A stretch of 64,000 nucleotides of DNA, taken from contig JACCGJ010001457.1 of the NCBI GenBank assembly GCA_013407085.1, positions 1-64,000 on the forward strand, written 5' to 3'. Each line of letters opens with the position of its first letter. The stretch's first letter is position 1. Under the pieces are notes generated by a model. The model was not told the origin of the DNA, ran no database searches, and worked only from the letters and a program-made list of their open reading frames with translations. Shown in pieces: positions 11,061-23,124 of this stretch. A program made the translations under genes and the position numbers. Source of the stretch: Atriophallophorus winterbourni. Lineage: Eukaryota > Platyhelminthes > Trematoda > Plagiorchiida > Microphallidae.

Positions 11061-11162
11061 CTCGCCTTATCTGCGGCATACAGCAGGGCGGGTAAGCGAA
11101 AGCAATCTTTTTCTGGCTCCTCCTCTTCCTCACTTTTTAATTTTCATTTCTCAGCGTCCAGT

Positions 11163-12523
11163 ATGATAAGCGGCCTATCTGAACGTTTTCGAAGCTTAAC
11201 CTATCCTAAATCCAAAACTCAATACAAAAAACCGCGCACATCTGCATTCGTAGGTGCCATGAATGTACAAACGCTGCGTCAACCAGGCCAGCAAGCTGCG
11301 CTTGTCCGTGGTCTAGATTCATTGTCTATCGACATTTGTTGCTTGTCAGAGACAGGACTTTATGATTCATCCACGATAATCGAATTGACAGCATCAACAC
11401 TTTCCAACAGATAATTTTTGTGCTGCTCAGGTGACTCTTTTGCTTCCTCCTTAGACCAGTAGAGTAATTCTATGCTGAGCCTAAACCGTGCTAAATTGAT
11501 TGGCCACGGGTAGTGAGTTGCATGCTGAAACACGCTGGAGTTTCACTACCATCTTTATTCTCTATTTCTCATATCTGTCTAGGCCTGGGCAACCTGACAG
11601 TAATATCTCCAACGTGCAGTCTCTGACTGTGCGGCACTTTGCCTGGATCAGGCTTGTGCTTTCATAGCACACCATACCTTAGGCCAAGCGGGTGTAGGTA
11701 TAGTTCAGAGTTCGGGTGCAGAAAACTAACTTTTAGACTGGATACCTGTCAATGGCAGGATGTATAAGGTTCAACTAGCTACTTTAATCAACACTACTTC
11801 CAGGACTCAGATTAGGCGCTGCTTGTTCGTAATTGCTACTCATGCTGCGATTAATAGTAGCACTGATGGCAGCAAAGATATCTTTTACGACGAACTCTAC
11901 ACACTCTTACGACGCGCAGGGTTCGAGCGTACGGACAATTGTCATCCTCGTTCAATATTCCCAGCGGGGTGCGGCAGGGCTGCCCTATCTCGCCGTTCCT
12001 TTTTAACTTCGCGATCGACGATGTCCTAAGGAAAGCTTTAGCTGGTCTGGTGGGCGCAGGTGCTGAACTTCTGCCGGGTGAGAGAGCTATCGATCTAGAA
12101 TATGCGGATGACATCTCACTTCTGGGAGATGACCCTCATATAATGCAACAAGCCATGAACCGTCTGGCATTTGAAGCTTCAAGGTATGGCATGTGCGTTG
12201 CGCCTAACAAGTGTAAAACACTTACCCAGGACTGGAGCGGCTCTCTTCCAAACCTAAATTTGTGCGATGTCAATAATGAATTGGCCGACAGCTTTGTTTA
12301 CTTTCGCAGTTGTATCTCAGCTGGCGTTTGTGCCGAGGACGAGATCTCACGTATTCGCAAAGCGGATGCAGCGTTTGCTAACCAACGCCACTTGGCTGGC
12401 TTGCCGAAATACCTCCACGTTGGTGCCAGCTGGGTGGGCTCGGTTCCCCGAGCTCAGCGAAAGGTTCGGCGGTGGTGTCTGAGGGTGTGGTGGGTTTTCG
12501 CCTGGCAAGCGTTCTCCCTATAA
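11163..12523 (+). mobile_element. RTE LINE, internally deleted, SINE-interrupted
   Basis: Endonuclease start (MNVQTLRQPGQQAALVRG, DICCLSETGLYDSS), then SINE copy 13 (about 11481-11668), then endonuclease resumes (LLDWIPVNGRM). At about 11938 it jumps into late RT (GVRQGCPISPFLFNFAIDD, YADD) and the post-RT region to about 12420. RT motifs 1-4 are missing. Frames change at least twice. A dead copy of the same family as 12540-15970. Confidence 0.8.
11481..11668 (+). repeat. SINE copy 13 inside RTE endonuclease
   Basis: Lacks the first ~45 bp of the family and starts at CCGTGCTAAATTGATTGGCC. It retains the hairpin and the CAGGCTTGTGCTTTCATA end. It splits the RTE endonuclease coding region. Confidence 0.8.
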
Positions 12524-12539
12524 AAAGCCACAAAAATCC

Positions 12540-15500
12540 AATGATGACACCACGACGCGGCGGTTGTGACTCGCCGCTTCAAAAGTCACTGCCCCTTGTC
12601 CTATCCAAGGACAAGGAATTGGTATGGTGCACAGGCAAAAACTGAAGTCACCAACCTATCAACGGGGTTATCGGCTCCGAACTGGAAATTCCCAGAAAAG
12701 GGCGTATGAACCGCTTCGTCGGTCACCGGTAGGTGCGAACCTCTCGCGCTCCACTGCCTTGTGGGTAAAGCCATAGCGCTAAAGGCTCGGGGTGGGACCC
12801 CCTAAACGAAATCTCCCCTACTTCGGTGTAGGCAACCGGGTAGTATCATGCCTACGTTCAACGAATGACGATGATGACAACGCCGCATACTATCACTACG
12901 ACTACTACCTTCGAAAGCTATTCTCCAGAACCCACTTCGCAAACACACATCATCCCCTCATTCTCTCTCCCTGATGCACTTCGGACCATCAATGCTGGAC
13001 GCATTCCGTCGCAGCTAACTGTCCTTAGACAGGTGTCGATACACAACGCTCTCCTCCGACCGCGCGCCCCTAGTAGGCTTGCATCGTTCAATGTCCGCAC
13101 CCTGCAACAACCAGAACAACAGCTTGGACTAGCCCGCTCACTAGAGACACTAGGTATCGACATATGTTGCCTATCGGAAACCCGTCTTCGCGACACGGAT
13201 CCGGTATTGCAACTGAGTTCTCCTATGCCTCATGGGAGTAGGTTCTACTTACGTGTGTCCAGTGACCCCGTTGCTTCCTCAGCCGGCCTAGCAGGTGTTG
13301 GGATTATTCTAAGCCAGAAAGCGGAAACCTCCCTCATAGATTGGATACCCGTTAATAGCAGAATGTGCGCAGCGAGATTTCAGGGTTACAGCAGAGTAAA
13401 CAAGCATAGTAACTTATTCGTGATCTCGGCTTACGCACCCACGAACTGTGGGCAGATGAGTTGAAGGACGAATTCTACGAAGAACTTCGTTGTCTCTTAA
13501 CAAATGCACGCAGAGGCGATATAGTAGTGCTGGCCGGCGATCTCCATGCCCGAGTTGGATGTATAGCCCACTCCGAGCGCTTTCTTGGAGGGAAGTATGG
13601 AATGTCAGATGACCGTACAGAAAATGGAGAGAGATTGTTGTCCATCTGTGACGACCACCGCCTCTTTCTCGTCTCCACAAATTTTAGACATTCCAAGTGC
13701 CAACAAGCTACCTGGCGATCGCCATCACAACGTACTTGGGCGCAGCTTGATCACATCGCGATGAGCTACAGGTGGCGAGGTAGTGTCAAAAACTGCAGAT
13801 CATACTGGAGCACCAGTGTAGATTCTGACCACGCTTTAGTTTGCGCAACAATCAACCTTCAATTCGGAGGCAAACCCAAACAAAAGCGTCCCAAACTAGA
13901 CACAAACGCTTTATCGCTGCCTGAGACAAAAGCCAGATTTAGGGATACCCTTTCGGTTTCCCTTTCCAAAGATCGGCCGGTCGAGCTGGATCGTCATTGG
14001 CACTACTTTAAGCAAGCACTCTATGACTCTGCTACGAAATGCTGCAAAGTCACTCGTCAACAGTCACACCGCTGGGTCTCTGCTGAGTCCTTCATGCTAC
14101 TCGAACAGCGCCGTGCCATACCTAGTGGTTTAGAGTATGAGGACGATCGGAAGTGACTTAGACTCCTAATCAAAGATAGTTTGAGACGTGACCGTGAGTC
14201 TTGGTGGAAAGAACGCGCCTCGGAGATGGAAAGAGCGTCAGCCATGAGCAACATGAGGAGACTTCACCAATTGATTCGTGTCTGTGGCCCTAGGCCGCAA
14301 GGTATGAGTGAAACCATCCTCGAGGATGATGGCTCGCGCACAACGAGCCCTCACAGACGTTTAGAAAGATGGAGAGTATATTTCTCTCAGCAGTTTAATC
14401 AGCACCGTCCCTCAGACACCGCCGACATCCCTCAATCCACTTTGCAGTGGTCCGTGTCGCTAGTCCCGCCCAGTGTCGAAGAAATACGAAGAGAGATCCA
14501 ACTACTAAAGCGACACAAGGCACCGGGCCCCGACGAGCTCCACCCGGTATTCTTCAAGGAAGGAGGCGAGGCAGTCGTAGCAGAACTGCGCGAGCTGTTC
14601 TCAAAGGTTTGGGTGGATGAGAGGGTACCTGCCTCCTGGGGTGAATCGCTAGTAATACCAGTCCATAAAAAGGAGCGCGGAACGAATGCTGCAACTATCG
14701 CGGAATTTCACTTATTCCAGTGGTAGCTAGTTGCTAGAACACCGTCATCTGTATCAGCGACCTACCATTATGGTGTTTCTGGATATCAGAGCCGCCTTTG
14801 ACTCGGTTGACAGATCCGCCCTATGGAACTGCTTACTTCGCAATGGAATCCCATCGAAGTACGTCGCTATCCTAAAGGACCTATACGCACACTCGATAGG
14901 GAGGCTAAGGGCGTGCGATAGCCTTTCAATGCCATTCAGCACCACAACGGGTGTAAGACAAGGCTGTCCAATCTCCCCGTTCTTGTTCAATTTCGCCATC
15001 GAGGACGTCCTCCGGAGTGCTCTCAGTAGTTTCTCCACGGGTGGCGTTGAGCTCCTTCCAGGTGAGCGGATTATGGACCTGGACAATGCTGATGATATTG
15101 CCTTATTGGGCGAAGACCCAACATTTATCCAACAAGCTTTGGATATGATGGCAATGGAGGCATCTAAGTACGGGCTGTTCTTCTCGCCAAGCAAGAGTAA
15201 AGTGCTCCTTCAGGACTGGTCTGGTGAACTGCCAAATTTGGCCATAAATGATCGGATTCTCGATCATGTTGAGCAGTTCAAATACCTAGGAAGTCTGGTG
15301 GTTGCTGGGGGTCGGATAGAGAAGGAAATCACGTCCAGAATTGCTAAGGCCAGACTGGCATTCGCTCAACTTAAGTGCCTCTGGAAGAGACGTGATTTAA
15401 GCTTGGGATATATTCCACCTCGGTAAGGACAGTATTGCTATACGGGAGTGAATGTTGGACAGTTCGCTCAGAAGATGTTAGGAGGCTTGAGGTTTTCGAC

Positions 15501-15970
15501 CAACGTTGTTTGCGTAGGATTGCTCACGTACGGTGGCAACACCACGTTTGCAATTCTGAGGTCAAGCGCCGCGTCTTAGGAAGCAACGGCACTAGCCTTC
15601 AGACAGCCATTAACCGACGTCGCCTCCGCTGGTTGGGGCACGTCCTGCGCATGAAACCCGAACGGTTACCACGCCGAGCGCTTTATGCGGCAGCTGGTAC
15701 AGACTGGAAAAAAGTGGCTGGCGGTCAGCCACTAACATGGAAGAGTGGCTTGAAAAGGCTCACTTCTGGTCTAGCTAGGGTTGGACGAGCGCGCTTGCCT
15801 GGATGGGGTGCAAGAGAAGGAGAGAGTGTATGGCTCGACACATTGGCAACGATGGCAATGAACAGACATCAATGGAAAGAGTGCATCATCTCTATTACTC
15901 CCTGACATTCTCTGCTGTTCAAAAACGTTATCAAAAATTGAAAAAAAAATTCAAAAAATGATGTGTGTAA
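12540..15970 (+). mobile_element. RTE-clade LINE, near full length, inactivated
   Basis: A GC-rich 5'UTR (about 12590-12860, related to 53000-53440) precedes a broken ORF. It contains AP endonuclease (LASFNVRTLQQPEQQLGLAR, DICCLSETRLRD at about 13079-13200; GDLHARVG near 13540). Reverse transcriptase follows (KAPGPDELHP about 14518; FLDIRAAFDSVDRSALWN about 14770; GVRQGCPISPFLFNFAIED about 14950). The C-terminus is LRWLGHVLRMKPERLPRRA at about 15620. Fragments at 12865-13464, 13461-14156, 14181-14726, 14731-15426 and 15435-15905 show frameshifts, stops and a short RT gap near 14726. The catalytic YADD reads NADD (about 15085). The 3' end is A-rich near 15930-15960. Confidence 0.85.
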
Positions 15971-16067
15971 ATGGACAAAAAAATTACCCACTGTTCCCCT
16001 TTCACTGTTTATTTTCTAACTGTTTCCACCCGAATTGTACCCCCCCCTTCTCGCCTTGTACATCTAA

Positions 16068-16859
16068 TTGTTTATGTTGAACGGCACCATATCTGTATCA
16101 GATTGTATCAGATTGTGCAAATATATCTACAGCAGCAAGGATCCAGCTTGGAAAACACGTTTACTGGTTAGGAAGCTTAGCACGGTTGAACATGAACGTT
16201 TTACCAATTTTATCTTGCCGAAACAACCCAAAGATCTCACCTTTGAGGAAACGGTAGCTCAGCTCCGTGAAATATTCGGCGACCAAGCTTCATTGTTCAA
16301 TCTTCGATACAACTGTCTGAAGTTATCCAAGACAGCTACCGACGACTATGTCACATATGCAGGAATCGTCAACCGAGAGTGCGAAAGGTTCCAGTTGAAA
16401 TCACTGACCGAAGATCAGTTCAAATGCCTCATATTTGTTGCTGGTCTCTCCTCTCAGAATGATTCAGACATCCGTATGCGGTTGCTGTCCAAATTGGACC
16501 AAAATCCTAATATGACTGTTCAAGAGCTAACCATCGAATGTCAACGTCTGCTAAATCTTAAGCACGATACTGCGATGGTGCAGCAATCAGCTCAGCCATC
16601 AACTTTGGTCCAGAAGGTGAAACAAACCTCATTCTCACATCCAAAAAAGCCCCCAACACCATGTTGGTCGTGTGCTGATTGGAATTTCAAACGGTTTTGT
16701 TCATTTAAAAAGCACCAATGCCAGACATGCAATCGAATAGGTCACAAGGAAGGATTCTGTCCTCCGAACAGTAATGATGATAAGAAGATTCGTCATCCGC
16801 GAAAACGGATTTTACAAAAGTCTACATTTTCAAAGCGTCCTCAGTCTAACTCAGTGTAG
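16068..16859 (+). CDS. Gypsy Gag
   Basis: About 263 residues. The capsid-like region includes FTNFILPKQPKDLTFEETV, a feature of K02A2.6-type Gypsy Gag, followed by RMLLSK-like RMRLLSKLDQNP. The Cys/His nucleocapsid CQTCNRIGHKEGFC sits near residue 218. It ends at TAG (16857-16859) in exactly the same frame as the protease that follows, so translation of pol would need stop readthrough, or the TAG is a mutation. It would package element RNA in the cytoplasm if expressed. Confidence 0.75.
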   Translation: MFMLNGTISVSDCIRLCKYIYSSKDPAWKTRLLVRKLSTVEHERFTNFILPKQPKDLTFEETVAQLREIFGDQASLFNLRYNCLKLSKTATDDYVTYAGIVNRECERFQLKSLTEDQFKCLIFVAGLSSQNDSDIRMRLLSKLDQNPNMTVQELTIECQRLLNLKHDTAMVQQSAQPSTLVQKVKQTSFSHPKKPPTPCWSCADWNFKRFCSFKKHQCQTCNRIGHKEGFCPPNSNDDKKIRHPRKRILQKSTFSKRPQSNSV

Positions 16860-18320
16860 GCTACTTTTAAAGTTGATTTCGAATCTCGCCGACGATTCAT
16901 CACTGTATGTATAAATCAGACGCCAGTACGCCTGCAGTTGGATACTGCCTCTGACATAACTATAATCTCACATGCTACTTGGGATCTTATCGGAAAACCT
17001 TCCGTATGCCCCACTGAACATTGTGCTCAAGATGCTTCAGGAAATCCCCTACAGATATCTGGTGAGCTAAATTGTGACGTCTCCTTCAGAGATACAAAAT
17101 TCACCGGAACTTGTTATCTGACAGAGCATGTGCAGCTAAATTTACTTGGTCTCGATTGGATGGAAAAACTAAATTTGTGGAATTTACCTCTGAATTCTGT
17201 GTGCAATTGCGTCTCTCTTGCTCATACAGCAGATTCTGAACCACATGAAGATGCGGTTATCGCTTCAATCACTCTTGAATCAGAAGTCAGCAGTGTGCTC
17301 ACTACATCAATCCGTGCGCTTCCAGTCACTTCAGCCATGGTTTGTGAAGCTACTGCCCATGATCCACTACTTCAACGAGTCCTCGAACATATCCCTACCA
17401 ATTGGCCGTCACAGTGCCCTGATGCCCAACTCATGCCTTTTTACCAACGCCGTTGTTCTTTGTCAGAAGTCAATGGTTGTATATTGTTTGCTCATCGCGT
17501 GGTTGTGCCCGCCCAATTGCAGCGAAAAGTTTTGGTTCAGTTTCATAACGGACATCCAGGTATTAATCGCATGAAGGCACTAGCACGAAGTTATGTGTAT
17601 TGGCCTGGATTGGATCAGCAGATTTCAGATTTAGTACGCAATTGTTCTAAGTGTCAATTGTCAGCAAAATCTCCACCCAAATCAGTTTTGTTTTCTTGGC
17701 CTCCACCTCAATCTCCCTGGTCACGTTTGCATATCGACTTTGCAGGACCAATAGATGGTCAACAGTACTTAATCCTTGTCGATGCCTACAGCAAATGGCC
17801 CGAAATATTTCCCATGGACCGTATAACATCTGAAGCCACCATCATAAAACTTCGTCATATTTTCAGTCGTTTCGGCGTTCCAGACATTTTGGTGTCAGAT
17901 AACGGTACTGCTTTTACCTCCGCAATTTTTGCCGAGTTCTGTCAACTCAAGAACATACAACACATCCGTTCACCGCCTTATCACCCGCAATCCAACGGGC
18001 AGGCAGAACGTTTTGTTGACACATTCAAGCGAGCCATCTCTAAACTCAGGGGAGAGGAAACCATACCAGAAATCATAGAAACATTCCTGATTAACTATAG
18101 AGCAACTCCAAACCCAAACGTTCCGAATAACTGTTCTCCAGCGGAAGCTTTAATGAACAGAAAGTTACGTTTGCCAATTGATGCAATATACCCGGTTGCA
18201 CCAAAAACGATCACTAGGAACACTGCGATGCAAGAACGATTCAATCGTCGTCACAATGCAAAAAAGCGAGTGTTTACACCTGGTCAGGTCGTACTTGCGA
18301 AGGATTATCGTGGGTGTTGA
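16860..18320 (+). CDS. Gypsy protease-integrase fusion (RT deleted)
   Basis: Open from the gag TAG. Retropepsin motif LQLDTASDITIIS at about 16930, then NLLGLDWMEKLNL. After CVSLAHT (about 17220) the frame enters the pre-integrase linker. The integrase zinc site is HPGINRMKALARSYVYWPG ... CSKCQ, and the DDE core has DFAGP, LVSDNGTAF and the Glu of NGQAERFVDTFKRA. The RT and RNase H usually found between are absent without breaking the frame. The C-terminal GPY-like part continues in another frame from about 18305 (WTQGRILRRSGNVTYDV), indicating a frameshift. Confidence 0.78.
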   Translation, partial: ATFKVDFESRRRFITVCINQTPVRLQLDTASDITIISHATWDLIGKPSVCPTEHCAQDASGNPLQISGELNCDVSFRDTKFTGTCYLTEHVQLNLLGLDWMEKLNLWNLPLNSVCNCVSLAHTADSEPHEDAVIASITLESEVSSVLTTSIRALPVTSAMVCEATAHDPLLQRVLEHIPTNWPSQCPDAQLMPFYQRRCSLSEVNGCILFAHRVVVPAQLQRKVLVQFHNGHPGINRMKALARSYVYWPGLDQQISDLVRNCSKCQLSAKSPPKSVLFSWPPPQSPWSRLHIDFAGPIDGQQYLILVDAYSKWPEIFPMDRITSEATIIKLRHIFSRFGVPDILVSDNGTAFTSAIFAEFCQLKNIQHIRSPPYHPQSNGQAERFVDTFKRAISKLRGEETIPEIIETFLINYRATPNPNVPNNCSPAEALMNRKLRLPIDAIYPVAPKTITRNTAMQERFNRRHNAKKRVFTPGQVVLAKDYRGC

Positions 18321-18827
18321 GAAATGGACACAAGGTCGTATTCTACGCCGTTCCGGTAATGTAACTTACGACGTCGACGTTCAGTCTTCAGTCTGGGTTC
18401 GGCATGCCAATCAATTATTACCCTCAAATGTGCATACGATGAACAGTCCTAGAGACAATGTTCCACTTGACATTCTCCTCGACACATTCGAACTACGTCC
18501 GTCTACAAATGTTGCCGCCTCGCCGGAAACTCCTGATTTACGAAATCTTTGTACTCCACGAAGATGGACTGATCGTGTCCGGCATCCCGTTGCTCACATG
18601 CAAATCGACCCAAGGCAACGTTCATACAATGCAAGAACTCAAAGGGGAGTTGTTAGGAGGGTAACCTCCGAATGTTCATTATGTAATAGTTTACAGTTTA
18701 CATCAGACTCTACAAGCGGAGTTCCGCCCCATTATTCTAGCTACAAGCGTTTGTATAGAACAGAAGAGCACTATCATGTGGGGCCAGACTCCCGGTGTTA
18801 GGGCTACCTAAGAGCTCTTTGTCCTCG

Positions 18828-18856
18828 GGCGTAATGCCCGAGGTTGCTTCGCGTTT
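18828..18856 (-). other. Perfect 8-bp hairpin near LINE ORF1 3' end
   Basis: CCTCGGGC-GTAAT-GCCCGAGG is a perfect inverted repeat. On the plus strand it is followed 7-14 bases later by a T run. It lies between the RT-less Gypsy and the end of the minus-strand LINE ORF1. Function unknown. Confidence 0.55.
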
Positions 18857-18897
18857 TTTGAAGGCTGAATTTCATCAAGAGATACAGCATTCGTTTT

Positions 18898-19945
18898 TTA
18901 AGCAGACGACAACTCCTGACATCTAGTTTCATCTTCATGGTCTGAGTCACTACAACTCATCCACGATTCATCCTCTAAAGGACGAAGCACGACAGTGGCG
19001 CACTTCAATGTTGGAGTATAATTCTCCTGTGTTAGCGTCATCGCCACACTGTTGTCATTTCCTAAGCTTCGACTCTGGAGCGAATTTGGTGAACTACGAG
19101 TAACAGCTAACTTTGACTTTCTAGCTCTAATTGGGCTAGAAGTTTTCAGGTGTGCCGGGGTGTCAGGTTGCACGATGCATTTTCCCTCGACGCAGTTAAG
19201 TTTCTCTGCTTTCGAAAGGAAGTAGTCGCGATCACATTGCTTTGTGAATTCGACTACAATTGGCCGCGGCGATCTGGTAGATGCGTCGTTTGGGCCACCC
19301 CTCCATTTCCCGACCCTGTGAACTCGCTTCAGCTGAGTATTAGGTCGCATGCCTGAAGCACGGAGTAGGTCGATAACCTTTCTCCGATCGCTTTCCTTAC
19401 GAGCCTTTGATTCTCGGATAAAAGGCTCAACCTGCGTTAAAATCAGGACATTTTTAGTTCGTGTTGAGCTAACTTGGTTCCTGGCTTGCAGCTCAGCAAC
19501 CACCTTTCCTAAATGGTGGACTTCCCGAGCTAGAGCGCGAACGTCCTTAGTCGGGCTGATGTGAACACCCCTATTTTCTTTAACTTTTTTCCATGGAGCC
19601 TTTGGGGGACAGGAAGATGGCGATGATTTCGCCTTCTGTGTTCTCAAAGGAGTGGTATGCTGGCTGGAGGTAGACGGGACCCCTGACCTAGCTACTTCGG
19701 CAAACGTTTTGGGTTTCGGAGATGGACGTGGAGAACGCTTACGTTCCTCGAGACGCTTACGCTCCTCAACCAAAGTTTCCACGGACTTCATGCAGTCAGC
19801 ACATAGCCATGTAAGCCATCGATGGGCCGCATAAACCTTAAATTGTTCTGACGAGTCCAGAGCATTTGGGATGAGCCCAACGCAGGCACACGTCGCACTC
19901 TATACCTTTGGAAACCTTCTTGTTGCAGCTAGAGTAAAGGCAAAG
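18898..19945 (-). pseudogene. LINE (CR1-like) ORF1 with PHD-type zinc finger
   Basis: The open part 18898-19791 carries a Pro/Ser/Lys-rich linker, coiled-coil-like ALAREVHHLGKVVAELQARN and an RRM-like block (VLILTQVEPF, RVHRVGKWRGG, RPIVVEFTKQCDRDYFLSKA). Upstream to about 19945 the same strand encodes a Cys/His finger (CNKKVSKGIECDVCLRWAHP, CADC), interrupted by an in-frame TAA. LINE ORF1 proteins of this kind bind RNA. No ORF2 follows in the expected direction, so it is a fragment. Confidence 0.7.
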
Positions 19946-20035
19946 ACAAGAATTTTGAATCACTTTGCTAATGTAATCGATGAATCAAAAATTTAATGAA
20001 TTTCGATAAATTTAGCAGCGTGGAAACAAAATTCA

Positions 20036-22745
20036 AACCGAGCGCGTTTTATTTGTCATTAATGGAGTTCCTTTCCAAGCTTTAATTGACACTGGCAGTT
20101 CGGAAAGTTTTATTTCACACTCGGTATCTCAAAAGTTGAAAGTATCAATTTTGCATCGCGTCACGATATAACTTTGGTCTCGACCAGTTTCTCCAGTCAA
20201 ACTAGAGGACACTGTTTTGTGTTACTGCATTACCAATCTGATAGTCACCATAATGTTAGGTTGTCTATCCTGGATGACCTATGTGCTGACATCATACTCG
20301 GTCATGACTTTTTACGGCAACATAAAAGTGTTGAAATTCCTTTTCACGGAGAAAAACCTACACTTTCTGTTTGCGGTCTTGCTGCCATGAAGATTGAACC
20401 ACCTTCTCTCTTCGAACACTAGACTCGTGATTGCAAGCCAATCCCCATCAAGTCAAGGCGCCCCTCGCCGCAAGATCAGACTTTTATTCAAAATGAAATT
20501 CGTTCACTTTTGAAAGAAAATATCATAGAACCTTCTCGATCACCGTGGCGATCCCAAGTGCTAGTTACTTCCAACGATAATCACAAAAAGCGTTTAGTAA
20601 TTGAATATAGTCAAACAATAAATCGCTTCACTTTACTCGATGCTTATCCGCTTCCACGTATAGATGACCTGATGCAAAAAGTCGCGTCTTACCGTGTGTT
20701 CAGCACCGTGGATCTTAAAAATGCATATCATCAGATCCCGATTCATGCGTCTGATAAAACATATACTGCATTTGAGGCCTGTGGAAATCTGTACCAGTTT
20801 TGTCGAATCCCTTTTGGGGTCACCAACGGTGTCGCCGTTTTTCAACGAATCATGGATACACTGATAAAGGAAGCGAATCTGAGGGACACCTTTGCTTATT
20901 TAGACAATGTTACTATCTGTGGAAAAACATCATCCGATCATGACAAAAATTTATCTAGATTCATGATGGCTGTCGAGTCCTACGGAATTACTCTGAACCC
21001 AGACAAATCTACTCTCGCAGCATCCAAAATAAACCTCCTCGGTTATGAAATTTCTAATGGATCTATTCGACCAGATGCCGAACGTTTTCGATGTCTTCGA
21101 GAACTGGAACCACCCAATAGTTTAAATTCACAACAGCGGATCGTCGGCTTATTTGCCTATTATTCCCAATGGTTACCAAAATTCTCGGAAAAAGTTCATG
21201 ATCTGATCCATAACAAAACTTTTCCACTTCCAAGAAATATTCTAAACATATTCGAATCATTGAAGCTAGAATTAGAGAATGCCGCTCTGACTGTTATTGA
21301 GCCAAACGTACCACTGGTTGTCGAGACGGACGCTTCAGAGGTAGCCATTGCGGCCATTTTGAGCCAACAAGGGAAACCCGTTGCCTTTTCTCCCGAACCC
21401 TTTCTCCAGCCGAGCGCAAGTATCCAGCTGTGGAAAAAGAAGCCTATGCTATCGTGGAAGCTGTCAAGAAATGGCGGCATCATCTGATTGGTAGTCACTT
21501 CAAATTGGTGACCGATCAACGCTCAGTCGCGTTCATGTATGACATTCAACACAAAAGCAAGATAAAGAATGACAAAATTCTTCGTTGGCGTCTGGAATTA
21601 ACCGATTTCCATTATGACGTGGTTTACCGTCCTGGAAATGCAAATCTTGCTGCTGACGCTCTTTCCAGACATTGCTCGGCCATGTCATGTGATATTAATA
21701 AATTGCGTGAACTTCACGAAACACTGTGCCATCCTGGAATTACTCGCATGTTACATTTTATTCGGGCAAGAAATTTACCTTACTCTGTCTCCGACGTGAA
21801 ACAAATGGTAAACCAATGTCGAAGTTGTTCAGAAGTCAAACCGAAGTTTTATAATCCTCCTCCCGTCAACCTCGTTAAAGCTACTCAACCTTTCGAGCGC
21901 TTGAGCATTGACTTCAAAGGTCCGCTGCCATCTAAATCTAATAACAGATATCTTCTGACGTATTGACGAGTACTCACGTTTTCCTTTCGCATTCTCATGT
22001 TCCGAAATGACTGCATCTGTTGTGAGCGATTGTCTGACCCAACTTTTTGCGATTTTCGGCATGCCAGCATATTTACATTCTGACAGAGGAGCGGCTTTCA
22101 TGTCACAGGAACTTCGAAACTTCCTACACGATAAGGGAATAGCAACGAGTCGCACAACCAGCTACAATCCACAAGGCAATGGACAGGTTGAACGACTGAA
22201 TGGAACACTTTGGAGGACGATTCAGCTTGCGCTAAAATCAAAGAATCTGCCAATCAGTCACTGGGAAGATGTTCTCCTGCAAGCATTACACTCGATTCGA
22301 TCCTTATTATGCACGGCTACTAACGCCACTCCTCATGAACGTATATTCTCGTACTGCCGAAAGTCTACAACTGGCGTATCTCTTCCCACTTGGCTAAGTT
22401 CTCCCGGCCCCGTGCTACTGAGAAAATATAACCGCACATCTAAATACGATCCCGTCGCGGAGGAAGTGGACCTACTTGAGTGTAATCAACAATATGCCAT
22501 CGTTCGGCTACCTGATGGAAGAGAGGATACGGTTTCATTGAGACATTTGGCACCTTTCGGTAATCGCTCAACTCTCCCACCTGAACTTGATCCTACATTG
22601 TTTGAGCAGATAGAAAATGACGTGACCGATTCCAATAATGCAGACGCCGGCTATGTAGTGCCTGATATGGAGCCTTGTCAAGCAGAGCCATCACCACCTA
22701 AATCCGAACCCCCTAATTCCTTTACTCTTTCCCGCCGGGAAAAAT
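20036..22745 (+). pseudogene. Gypsy pol (PR-RT-RH-IN), decayed
   Basis: Protease FQALIDTGSSESFIS at about 20076 is followed by a frameshift near 20165. An in-frame TAG at 20420 separates it from RT (20510-21487: VFSTVDLKNAYHQIPIHASD, IPFGVTNG). The active site reads YLDN where YLDD is expected (about 20900). RNase H straddles a frame change near 21430 (VVETDASEVAIAAIL; LVTDQRSVAFMYD). Integrase (LHETLCHPGITRML, DFKGPLPS) is interrupted at 21966 and resumes at 22007 (LHSDRGAAFMS, NGQVERLNGTLW). The C-terminus ends DTVSLRHLAPFG. Dead copy. Related integrases are at 24980-25597 and 63793-64000. Confidence 0.82.
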
Positions 22746-22940
22746 GTAGTATGTTTGTTTGTATACGTTATTGTACCCCACTAAACTCTTTTTTTGTTTT
22801 ACAGCCTGTACTCTGGTTCCAAGTTCGATAAAGCCTACATTCAAGGCCTTTGTCTTCTCACTATTCTCCTGATCGCTTGAGCTCATTACAATAAAGAACC
22901 ATCCTTTTCTGAAGAACAGCACATTCTGTTATGTTACATC
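22746..22940 (+). mobile_element. Probable 3' LTR of the 20-22.7 kb Gypsy
   Basis: Begins TGTAGTATG after purine-rich CGCCGGGAAAAA. It contains ATAAAGCCTACATTCAAGGCC, recalling the AAGCCT...GGGCCTT module of the LTRs at 24785 and 63599. The 5' LTR is missing. The end is approximate. Confidence 0.5.
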
Positions 22941-22959
22941 ATAAGTTGATTTAATTACC

Positions 22960-22962
<3 letters not shown>

Positions 22963-22999
<37 letters not shown>
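22963..22999. repeat. (TA)n microsatellite
   Basis: About 18 uninterrupted TA units. Confidence 0.95.
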
Positions 23000-23003
<4 letters not shown>

Positions 23004-23124
23004 CATTTAAAAATGAAAAGTGCCAACCATTAGGATCCTCTCTTGTCGTCGTGCACAACGTGTTTTCTTTTGTTGCATTCATTCAAGACAATGTAACTTG
23101 CAAAGAACTGGTCATGATCAGATT

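Larger units (their letters stand above)
16050..18801 (+). mobile_element. Gypsy element lacking reverse transcriptase/RNase H
   Basis: Order is gag, protease, integrase, with no RT or RNase H motif between protease and integrase although the frame stays open. A PPT-like purine run (AAAGGGGAGTTGTTAGGAGGG, about 18640-18660) precedes a possible 3' LTR. A matching 5' LTR was not found. Confidence 0.75.

Noticed and set aside
18828..18870. Bacterial-style intrinsic terminator (hairpin plus T run)
   Set aside because: The context is eukaryotic transposon sequence and the T run is separated from the stem, so kept only as a hairpin.
22963..22999. (TA)n as a centromeric or replication feature
   Set aside because: A short isolated microsatellite with no supporting context.
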